In this document: positions 7,453-13,720 of the stretch, piece by piece
Layout of the letters: the number at the start of each line of letters is the position of its first letter
Position numbering within the stretch: the first letter of the stretch is position 1
Assembly (NCBI GenBank): GCA_964417785.1
Contig: CAYQJO010000109.1
Coordinates: 1-13,720 of the forward strand
DNA length: 13,720 nucleotides
Direction of reading: 5' to 3'
Origin: DAOTUL01 sp034437435
GTDB lineage: Bacteria > Chloroflexota > Anaerolineae > Aggregatilineales > Phototrophicaceae
Translations under genes and position numbers: made by a program
The notes under the pieces: generated by a model
What the model was told of the DNA's origin: nothing
What the model saw: only the letters and a program-made list of their open reading frames with translations
The model's database searches: none

Positions 7453-9007
7453 ATCCACCCATTACCATTTACCGGAAAGCGCCGCCATTTTTCTGGCCGA
7501 GCGCCTGGGTGCGCCATCGCCGCAGCCGGAAGTCGCAATAGGGCAGATCGCCATACCGGAGTCGCGCCTTACCGCGCACCCGCTCATCGCGCTCGATCCC
7601 ATAGACCGGCTGCGGCATGCACGCGGTCACAGTCTGCCGGATTGGATTGCGCTGCGGAGTGGGCGCATCGGTCCCATACCTGATGGTGTGGCCTATCCCA
7701 TGAGCGGCGACGATGTGCGCGAGTTGATCGACCATGCCGCACGACAGCATATTCACCTGATCCCTTATGGTGGTGGCACCAGTGTGGTCGGCCACATCAA
7801 CCCTCTGGACCGGGATACACCGGTGTTGACGGTGGATATGGGTCGCATGAATCAGATGATCGCGCTGGATTCCGAGTCGCGGCTGGCGACGTTCGGAGCC
7901 GGTGTTACCGGTCCACAGATTGAAGCGCAGCTTCGCGCCAATGGCCTGACTCTGGGCCACTATCCCCAGTCGTGGGAGTATTCAACCCTGGGCGGTTGGA
8001 TTGCCACCCGGTCCAGCGGCCAGCAGTCGCTGTACTACGGACGCATTGAGGCGCTGTTTGCCGGTGGAACAGTCGAAACACCGTCGGGGCGGTTGACATT
8101 GCCGCTGTTTCCGGCGTCGGCTGCCGGCCCCGATTTGCGCCAGATGGTGCTGGGATCGGAGGGACGCATGGGCATTGTCACTGAGGCGACGGTGCAGGCT
8201 TCGCCCTTGCCGGAACGTGAAGTGTTCCAGGCGGTGTTCTTCCCTGATTTTGAACAGGGTATGGCAGCGGTGCGCCAGATGGTCCATTTGCCGCTCTCCA
8301 TGCTGCGATTGAGTACCGCTATCGAGACCGAGACCACGCTGGCTCTGGCGGGCCGACCGCGCCAGATCGAGACCCTGGAAGGGCTGCTGCGGGCGCGGGG
8401 TGTGGGAGAGGGCAAAACCATGCTGATGTTCGGATACACCGGATCAGCGCGGCTGGCACGTCCGACGATCCGGGCAGCGCTGGCCGCTGCCGGTCATCAC
8501 GGCGGCGTCCATCTGGGGATTGGCAGGATATTCGGCACGCAGTGGCAGAAGAGCCGCTTCCGCACGCCCTATCTGCGCAACACATTGTGGGATATGGGCT
8601 ATGCCATTGACACAGTGGAAACCGCCACCACCTGGGATAACGTCCCGGCGATGGTGGCGGCCATGGAGGCGGCACTCCGCGCTGAGGAAGACCCCATCTA
8701 TGTCTTTACCCATCTCAGCCATTTGTATGCGCAAGGAGCCAGCGTGTACACGACTTATGCCTTCCGGCTGTCCGCTGACCCTGACGAGACCCTGGCCCGC
8801 TGGCGGCACCTGAAGCATGCCATCAGTACGGCCATCATCGAACAGGGCGGCACGATCAGCCACCAGCACGGCGTCGGTGTCGATCATATGCTGTATCTTG
8901 GTGCCGAAAAGGGACCGTTGGGCATGGAGGCGCTGCGGACACTCTGGCATCAGTTTGATCCAGAGCGGATCATGAATCCGGGAAAGCTGGTAGGTCATGC
9001 GGGATGA
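7424..9007 (+). CDS. FAD-binding oxidase of the alkyl-DHAP synthase (AGPS) family
   Basis: A 527-residue flavoprotein of the VAO/PCMH fold that aligns in style with alkyldihydroxyacetonephosphate synthase rather than with glycolate or lactate oxidases. Hallmarks are the opening MKRWNGWGDE, the FAD pyrophosphate loop PYGGGTSVVG (about 115-124), WEYSTLGGWIATRSSGQQSL (184-203), GPDLRQMVLGSEGRMGIVTE (235-254), GASVYTTYAF near 438-447, which contains candidate catalytic tyrosines, and SHQHGVG (479-485). In the last, the animal His-His-His is His-Gln-His. AGPS swaps the acyl chain of acyl-DHAP for a fatty alcohol to make the ether bond. Bacterial members are poorly known and could be plain dehydrogenases. 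The start at 7424 has GAGAGG at 7411-7416. An in-frame GTG at 7409 has no such site. It overlaps fadR by 29 bases and the next gene by 11. Confidence 0.85.
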   Translation: MKRWNGWGDESTHYHLPESAAIFLAERLGAPSPQPEVAIGQIAIPESRLTAHPLIALDPIDRLRHARGHSLPDWIALRSGRIGPIPDGVAYPMSGDDVRELIDHAARQHIHLIPYGGGTSVVGHINPLDRDTPVLTVDMGRMNQMIALDSESRLATFGAGVTGPQIEAQLRANGLTLGHYPQSWEYSTLGGWIATRSSGQQSLYYGRIEALFAGGTVETPSGRLTLPLFPASAAGPDLRQMVLGSEGRMGIVTEATVQASPLPEREVFQAVFFPDFEQGMAAVRQMVHLPLSMLRLSTAIETETTLALAGRPRQIETLEGLLRARGVGEGKTMLMFGYTGSARLARPTIRAALAAAGHHGGVHLGIGRIFGTQWQKSRFRTPYLRNTLWDMGYAIDTVETATTWDNVPAMVAAMEAALRAEEDPIYVFTHLSHLYAQGASVYTTYAFRLSADPDETLARWRHLKHAISTAIIEQGGTISHQHGVGVDHMLYLGAEKGPLGMEALRTLWHQFDPERIMNPGKLVGHAG

Positions 9008-10637
9008 CGTGTGGCAAAACATCGACCAACCCTGGGATATGGTGGTCGTCGGTGGTGGTGTGACCGGAGCCGGGATTTTGCGTGAGGCAGTACGGGCCGG
9101 TTTGCGGGTGCTGCTGGTCGAGCAGCACGATTTCGCCTGGGGGACATCCAGTCGTTCGTCCAAGCTGGTTCACGGCGGTCTCCGTTATCTGGCAAGCGGA
9201 CAGCTTGGGTTGGCCTGGGAGTCGGTGCGCGAACGCGAACACCTGCTGGACGATGCGCCTGGACTGATTGAACCGCTCGGCTTCTTAATGGCATCGCCCC
9301 GGCGACTGTCGTATCAGGCCGGGCTTGCGCTCTACGATCTGCTGGCATGGCAGTGGTCGCACCGCTATTTCCAGCCGGATGAGTTTGCCATGCTGGCCCC
9401 CAACATCAGCAAGACCGACCTGCACGGTGGATTTCGTTACAACGACGCTCAGACTGATGACGCTCGTCTGGTGCTGCGGCTGATTTTTGAAGCGGTGGCG
9501 CAGGGTGGACAGGCGATCAATTATGTCGCCGCCGAGAAACTGGTGCGGGCGGGCGCTCAGGTTGTCGGGGTTGAACTCTGCGATGCTCTGACCGGCGAAC
9601 GGGCCGAAATCCGGGCAACCGTTATCGTCAACGCCACCGGTGTGTGGGCGGACCGTCTGCGCCAGCAGGTCGGTGCTGAGGCGCGGCTGCGTCCGCTGCG
9701 CGGCAGCCACCTGATTTTTCCGGCGTGGCGGGTACCGGTGGCGCAGGCACTCACCGTCATGCATCCGTTGGACGGGCGTCCGGTGTTCGTGTTTCCCTGG
9801 GAAGGCGCGACGCTGGTCGGTACGACCGATGTTGACCATGAGCCATCGCTGGATGATGAACCGGGTATCAGTGCAGAAGAAGCGGCGTATCTGATGGCGA
9901 CGGTTAACCATGTATTTCCATCGCTGCATATTACGCCAGCGGACGCGATTTCGGCTTATGCGGGAGTCCGTCCGGTGATCGGCAGCGGCAAAGCCGATCC
10001 ATCCAAGGAATCGCGGGATTATGGGCTGTGGGAGGAAAACGGCCTGCTGACCGTCACCGGTGGCAAGCTGACCACCTTCCGGTCGATTGCACGTAAGGTG
10101 CTTAAGGCGGTGTCTGAACGCTTCCCCGAACTACCAGCGATTGATTCGACCACCTCCGCACTCGATCCGGTGACGGTTGATTTGCCGCGCCGTCTGGCCG
10201 GGCGTTATGGTAATCAGGCGCAGGCGCTTTTGGCGCAAGCACAGCCGGGTGAGATGGACGTAATACCAGGGACGTACACCTGCTGGGCGGAACTTCGTTG
10301 GGCGGCAAAGCACGAGCAGGTGGTTCATCTGGACGATCTGCTGCTGCGGCGTACCCGTCTGGGATTACTGCTGTCCAATGGCGGCGAGACGATGATCGAA
10401 CGCATTCGCGCTATCTGCCAGCCGGAACTCGACTGGGACGATGACCGATGGGCAGCGGAGTTGGAGCGCTACCGGGCGATCTGGCGGCGTTGCTACAGCT
10501 TGCCCGACAACATCCCGGAATGGGATATTGTGCCGCCGGTTGTGCCGGACACGCGCCGGTATCTCCCCTGGTTTCTCGTGGCGGTAGGGCTGCTGCTGAT
10601 TTTCTGGCGCTTACGCCGTATTACGGTAAAATATTGA
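8997..10637 (+). CDS. glpD: FAD-dependent glycerol-3-phosphate dehydrogenase with C-terminal membrane helix
   Basis: The 546-residue enzyme oxidises sn-glycerol-3-phosphate to DHAP and passes electrons to quinone. It has the dinucleotide motif VVVGGGVTGAG (16-26), the GlpD signature GTSSRSSKLVHGGLRYL (49-65), YAGVRPVIGSG near 319-330 and TVTGGKLTTFRSIARKV near 350-366. An alpha-helical C-terminal domain typical of GlpD follows (about 420-500). Unlike ordinary GlpD, it ends in a single hydrophobic helix WFLVAVGLLLIFW (about 525-537) followed by Arg-rich sequence. This suggests a tail anchor with the catalytic part in the cytoplasm. The ATG overlaps the stop of the AGPS-like gene by 11 bases and has AGG just upstream, so translation is probably coupled. 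In this cluster it could supply DHAP for acyl-DHAP formation, or feed glycerol into glycolysis. Confidence 0.9.
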   Translation: MRDDVWQNIDQPWDMVVVGGGVTGAGILREAVRAGLRVLLVEQHDFAWGTSSRSSKLVHGGLRYLASGQLGLAWESVREREHLLDDAPGLIEPLGFLMASPRRLSYQAGLALYDLLAWQWSHRYFQPDEFAMLAPNISKTDLHGGFRYNDAQTDDARLVLRLIFEAVAQGGQAINYVAAEKLVRAGAQVVGVELCDALTGERAEIRATVIVNATGVWADRLRQQVGAEARLRPLRGSHLIFPAWRVPVAQALTVMHPLDGRPVFVFPWEGATLVGTTDVDHEPSLDDEPGISAEEAAYLMATVNHVFPSLHITPADAISAYAGVRPVIGSGKADPSKESRDYGLWEENGLLTVTGGKLTTFRSIARKVLKAVSERFPELPAIDSTTSALDPVTVDLPRRLAGRYGNQAQALLAQAQPGEMDVIPGTYTCWAELRWAAKHEQVVHLDDLLLRRTRLGLLLSNGGETMIERIRAICQPELDWDDDRWAAELERYRAIWRRCYSLPDNIPEWDIVPPVVPDTRRYLPWFLVAVGLLLIFWRLRRITVKY

Positions 10638-10659
10638 TTTTTGCGTAAACGAGATTTCG

Positions 10660-12201
10660 ATGAACCACATACTTGCTATCGACGTGGGTACCCAGAGTGT
10701 ACGGGCGCTGCTCTTCGACCTTAAGGGCAACCTGGCGGCCAAATCCCAGATATACATCCAGCCCTATTATTCAACGCGAGCTGGTTGGGCTGAACAGGAC
10801 CCCGACTATTTCTGGGATTCGCTGTGTGCCGCCTGTCGCAAGCTGTGGACTCTCACGTCGGTGCCACGAGATGCAGTGGCCGGGGTGGCGTTGACCACGC
10901 AGCGTGGAACCCTTATCAATTTGGATGCAAATGGCCGTCCGCTGCGACCGGCCATAAGCTGGCTGGATCAACGCCGTGTTGACGGAGTCAGGCCGGTCGG
11001 CGGGGTGTGGGGACTGATCTTCAAATTGATACGGATGTCGGAAACGGTTGCCTATTTCCAGGCCGAATCCGAAGCCAACTGGATCATGAAGCATCAGCCG
11101 GAAATCTGGTCGCGGACGCACAAATTTGTCTTTCTTTCTGGCTATATGACCTACCGGCTGTGCGGACGTATGGCCGATTCGGTCGCGGCGCAAGTCGGTT
11201 ACATTCCCTTTGATTACAGGCTGCTGACCTGGGCGCGTAGCTACGACTGGAAATGGCAGGCGGTCCCGTTGGAACGCGATATGCTGCCGGAATTGGTGCC
11301 GCCGGCAGACATCATCGGGTACATCACACCGGAAGCGGCAGCGCAGACCGGTATTCCGGTGGGTTTGCCGCTGGTGGCGGCGGCGGCAGACAAGGCTTGC
11401 GAGGTCATCGGCTCTGGCTGTCTGGAGTCACACATCGGCTGCCTGAGCTACGGCACGACGGCGACCGTCAACACCACACACCGGCGTTATATCGAAGTGG
11501 TGCCGCTGATTCCACCCTATCCGGCGGCAGTCCCCGGTGCCTACACGCTCGAAGTCCAGATATTTCGCGGCTACTGGATGGTGAAGTGGTTCAAAGAAGA
11601 GTTTGGCTACGAGGAGGTCCAGCGGGCCGAGGCGGAGGGTGTCGAACCGGAGGCCCTGCTCAACGATCTGGTGATCCAGGCCCCGCCGGGATCGGATGGG
11701 TTAATCTTGCAGCCCTACTGGTCGCCGGGGATCAAGATTCCGGGGCCGGAAGCACGAGGTGCGGTGATCGGCTTCAGCGATGTCCACACCCGCGCTCATT
11801 TTTATCGGGCCATCCTGGAAGGAGTGGCCTATGCCTTGCGCGAAGGTACGGAACGCACATCGCGGCGCAGCAAGGTTCCCATCACAGAACTGCGTGTGTC
11901 CGGCGGCGGATCGCAGAGCGATGGGGCTATGCAACTGACCGCCGATGTGTTCAATCTACCGGCGGCCCGCCCACACACGTATGAGACGTCGGGATTAGGG
12001 GCTGCCATTGACGCAGCGGTGGGCCTGGGACTGCATCCTGATTTTGATACGGCCGTCCATGAGATGACCCACATTGACCGTGTTTTTGAGCCGGACCGGG
12101 CCACGCACGAAATCTACGAGGCGCTCTACCAGCAAGTGTACAAACGGATGTACCGGCGGCTCATGCCGCTTTATGAAGCCATCCACGACAGCATCAGTTG
12201 A
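10660..12201 (+). CDS. FGGY-family carbohydrate (glycerol-like) kinase
   Basis: A 513-residue ATP-dependent kinase of the FGGY family. The N-terminal phosphate loop is ILAIDVGTQSVRALLFD (residues 4-20), the sugar-site region is TTQRGTLINL plus ISWLDQRR (about 104-111), and the C-terminal ATP-binding motif is VSGGGSQSDGAMQLTADVF (about 413-431). It also shows SYGTTATVNT near 267-276. FGGY kinases phosphorylate glycerol, xylulose, ribulose, gluconate and similar polyols, and the family alone does not settle the substrate. Its position 22 bases behind a glycerol-3-phosphate dehydrogenase makes glycerol or dihydroxyacetone the best guess, though the motifs are not those of canonical GlpK. The start has a weak GAG ribosome-binding site. 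The stop lies a few bases from the 3' end of a truncated symporter gene on the other strand. Confidence 0.9.
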   Translation: MNHILAIDVGTQSVRALLFDLKGNLAAKSQIYIQPYYSTRAGWAEQDPDYFWDSLCAACRKLWTLTSVPRDAVAGVALTTQRGTLINLDANGRPLRPAISWLDQRRVDGVRPVGGVWGLIFKLIRMSETVAYFQAESEANWIMKHQPEIWSRTHKFVFLSGYMTYRLCGRMADSVAAQVGYIPFDYRLLTWARSYDWKWQAVPLERDMLPELVPPADIIGYITPEAAAQTGIPVGLPLVAAAADKACEVIGSGCLESHIGCLSYGTTATVNTTHRRYIEVVPLIPPYPAAVPGAYTLEVQIFRGYWMVKWFKEEFGYEEVQRAEAEGVEPEALLNDLVIQAPPGSDGLILQPYWSPGIKIPGPEARGAVIGFSDVHTRAHFYRAILEGVAYALREGTERTSRRSKVPITELRVSGGGSQSDGAMQLTADVFNLPAARPHTYETSGLGAAIDAAVGLGLHPDFDTAVHEMTHIDRVFEPDRATHEIYEALYQQVYKRMYRRLMPLYEAIHDSIS

Positions 12202-12207
12202 CCTGAC

Positions 12208-12394
12208 GCCTTCAAATGGGTCTATGATCGAGTCGTAGGCTTTGCTGATGAAGATAACCAGTCCGGCCAATGCGCACCACATCCACCAGAAAGATCAGAT
12301 AGTAGAAGCTGATGAGGATACTGGCACCACCGCCATAAATATCCCCCATACCGTAGCCGAGGCGACGCCAGAATGGTAGTTTTTCGTGAGTCAT
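12208..12394 (-). pseudogene. Frameshifted, truncated GPH-family sugar:cation symporter
   Basis: The ATG at 12394 follows the Gfo/Idh stop with no gap (TAAATG). The protein begins LPFWRRLGYGMGDIYGGGAS and ILISFYYLIFLVDVV, the N-terminus and first membrane helix of glycoside-pentoside-hexuronide:cation symporters. After VDVV the match jumps to the next minus-strand frame, where ALAGLVIFISKAYDSIIDPF (about 12214-12276) is the family's second helix ending in the Asp-Pro motif. Four or five residues are missing at the junction, so a small frameshifting deletion occurred near 12278. The match then ends at about 12210, a few bases from the kinase stop at 12201. More than 80 percent of the gene, normally about 450 codons, is gone. 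As it stands the first frame would yield a 60-residue peptide ending at 12212. It is a dead transporter gene of the neighbouring sugar operon. Confidence 0.82.
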
Positions 12395-13387
12395 TTAGAA
12401 TACGATTGTCTCTCTAATGCCACTTTGTGCGGACCGGTAGATGGCGTCAACAGCCGCCATGACCGGCAGGGCTTCTTCAGCGGGAATCAGATAGTCATGT
12501 TCGCCCTCAATCCAGAGGCGGAAGGCTTCCAGGCTGCGTTGGAGCGGGTGAACGCCCGTAATCGTCATCGGAGCCGGGGTGATTGTTTTACCGAGGAAGT
12601 CAACACGGGTTTCGGTCTCTTCGTTGTAATGGGCGGTGGCGTTGCTGCCGTAGACCTCAATACTGACCGGGCGCTGTGGGTTGGCGATCATGGCGCTGGT
12701 GATTTCGATCAGTGCGCCGCTTTCTAATTCGACCACACCCATCGCCAGGTCTTCCACGTCGATATGGTCGAACTTGCGCCGAGCGGTCATGCCGTAAGCG
12801 GCCACCGGGCGGCTGTTGAAGGCCCATAGCAGAATATCCAGGCTGTGGCTGCCCTGGGTTATCAGGGTGCCGCCGCCGGAACGATGTTTCTGCCCGCGCC
12901 ATGCGCCCTCTTCAAAGTAATCGTTATCCCGCAGCCAGGGGATGTTGCAGCGTCCGTAATTCAACGTCCCCAACGCACCGCTTCGGGCGGCCTGGGCCAG
13001 CGCGTAATTGCCGGAATCGTAGCGGTTCTGGTAGTTGACACCGATCCTCACACCGTCCAGCGCGACCAACTGGCGGGCGTCTCCCAGGGTGTGGGCCAGC
13101 GGTTTTTCCAGCAGGATGTGGACTCCGGCTGCGACCACATCGCGTGTGATTTCCAGATGGAGATTGTGCGGTACCGCGATGTAGACGGCATCCAGCGATG
13201 TGTTTGCCAGCATATCGCGGTAATCGGTGTATACATGCGGAATACCGTATTCGGAGGCCAGGGCTTCGGCTGCGGCCTGATTCACATCACAGGCTGCGGC
13301 TATTTCAATGTGGGGGTTATGGGCTGCAAAGAGGGAAAGCCCTCTGGCGATATTGCCACAGCCAATCATACCCAGGCGGATCGTCAT
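12395..13387 (-). CDS. Gfo/Idh/MocA family NAD(P)-dependent oxidoreductase
   Basis: A 330-residue cytosolic dehydrogenase of sugars, inositols or related polyols. The N-terminal Rossmann fold has GMIGCGNIARG (residues 6-16), and the family EKP motif is at 94-96 (HILLEKPLAHT). In the C-terminal domain GGGTLITQGSHSLDILLWAF (171-190) contains the catalytic-type His181 and Asp184. The start is firmly set by AGGAGT (13395-13400) eight bases upstream of the ATG. That ATG overlaps the stop of the ThuA-like gene (ATGA). The symporter remnant follows directly. ThuA-like plus Gfo/Idh pairs are known from disaccharide utilisation, where the dehydrogenase forms or removes a keto-sugar. The exact substrate here is unknown. 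Confidence 0.93.
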   Translation of the reverse strand: MTIRLGMIGCGNIARGLSLFAAHNPHIEIAAACDVNQAAAEALASEYGIPHVYTDYRDMLANTSLDAVYIAVPHNLHLEITRDVVAAGVHILLEKPLAHTLGDARQLVALDGVRIGVNYQNRYDSGNYALAQAARSGALGTLNYGRCNIPWLRDNDYFEEGAWRGQKHRSGGGTLITQGSHSLDILLWAFNSRPVAAYGMTARRKFDHIDVEDLAMGVVELESGALIEITSAMIANPQRPVSIEVYGSNATAHYNEETETRVDFLGKTITPAPMTITGVHPLQRSLEAFRLWIEGEHDYLIPAEEALPVMAAVDAIYRSAQSGIRETIVF

Positions 13388-13720
13388 GTTTCATACTCCT
13401 GACTGCTGTTTTCCTCGCAAACCCATGCCAATCCCCGCTTCAGGATCGTGCGCACCTGCGGAATCTGCCATGTGCTGCCCAGGTGGCCGGGGGCGAAATA
13501 GCAGATACGCCCGGCAGCCGTCCGGCGCGTCCACACGACCGGTTCTTCCTGTCCCCGTGCCGGTGTGGTGAAATGGACCTGGTTATCGGGTTGATAGTTA
13601 TGCCAGGACCGTGCTTCGCTGAACGTATAACCGGAGAAGGTGCTGAGCGCCTGTCGCAGACGGCTCTGCGCCCGCAGCCAGGGATGGATTATGCCAGATG
13701 CGACCAGTAAGATAAAATAA
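13384..13720 (-). CDS. ThuA-like (trehalose utilisation) domain protein, C-terminal part
   Basis: The frame enters from the right edge and ends at a TGA sharing ATGA with the next gene's start. The visible 111 residues include EARSWHNYQPDNQVHF, then EEPVVWTRRTAAGRICYFAP, then GHLGSTWQIPQVRTILKRG and LAWV. This follows the ThuA/class-I glutamine-amidotransferase-like C-terminal pattern (PVVWTRxxGxGRVFYxxxGH, then W-x-x-P-x-x-R-x-L-L-x-G-I-x-W). These proteins are found with Gfo/Idh dehydrogenases in sugar operons, and their chemistry is not settled. The N-terminal half and start lie outside the window. The assignment rests on the tail pattern alone, so confidence is moderate. Confidence 0.75.
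   Translation of the reverse strand, partial: YFILLVASGIIHPWLRAQSRLRQALSTFSGYTFSEARSWHNYQPDNQVHFTTPARGQEEPVVWTRRTAAGRICYFAPGHLGSTWQIPQVRTILKRGLAWVCEENSSQEYET

Noticed and set aside
8444..9163. Open frame of 239 codons on the minus strand
   Set aside because: It is antisense to the AGPS-like and GlpD genes, with no domain or start signal.
10616..10632. Palindrome CCGTA-T-TACGG followed by TAAAAT before the FGGY kinase gene
   Set aside because: It could be an internal promoter with an operator, but the -35 position (CTGGCG) is poor and the 22-base gap makes co-transcription the simpler view.

Overview
The window carries ordinary bacterial genes with Shine-Dalgarno sites and sigma70-like promoters. 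It has moderately high GC, overlapping operons and short intergenic gaps. The gene mix (DUF2961/GH172, phytanoyl-CoA-dioxygenase-like, Gfo/Idh/MocA, ThuA-like, FGGY kinase, trimethylamine-methyltransferase-type corrinoid protein, alkyl-DHAP-synthase-like flavoprotein) fits a heterotrophic Chloroflexota (Anaerolineae-like) genome. That placement is an impression from protein style and was not tested.

Left block (1-3213). On the minus strand an AraC regulator is followed by a PhyH-type 2-oxoglutarate oxygenase and the start of a secreted protein. Divergent from araC on the plus strand is a DUF2961/GH172 glycoside hydrolase. It is followed by a ChoD-like GMC flavin oxidase (3268-4977) with its own possible promoter. 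This looks like a sugar or natural-product utilisation locus.

Middle-left (4873-6604), minus strand. A formate/nitrite (FNT) channel gene overlaps the convergent GMC oxidase gene by 105 bp. Immediately upstream is a decayed N-terminal fragment of a GH35-type beta-galactosidase. Before it lies a B12-binding corrinoid protein with no methyltransferase partner in view.

Centre (6605-12201), the most interesting part. A true FadR-type GntR regulator, including the FadR C-terminal acyl-CoA-binding fold, starts a plus-strand run. The run is fadR, an alkyl-DHAP-synthase-like FAD oxidase, an FAD glycerol-3-phosphate dehydrogenase with an added C-terminal membrane helix, and an FGGY kinase. The first three genes overlap one another. 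Just upstream of fadR, over the predicted transcription start, is TGGTCAGACCA, the core of the classical gammaproteobacterial FadR operator, nested in a perfect 9-bp inverted repeat. The cluster reads as an acyl-CoA-sensing module for glycerol-3-phosphate/DHAP and possibly ether-lipid metabolism.

Right block (12208-13720), minus strand. A ThuA-like protein (partial) overlaps a Gfo/Idh/MocA dehydrogenase by ATGA. The dehydrogenase abuts a frameshifted, truncated GPH-family sugar symporter. This is the remnant of a sugar operon.

No gene-free stretch exceeds about 300 bases. I saw no tRNA, rRNA, CRISPR array, insertion sequence or convincing rho-independent terminator.
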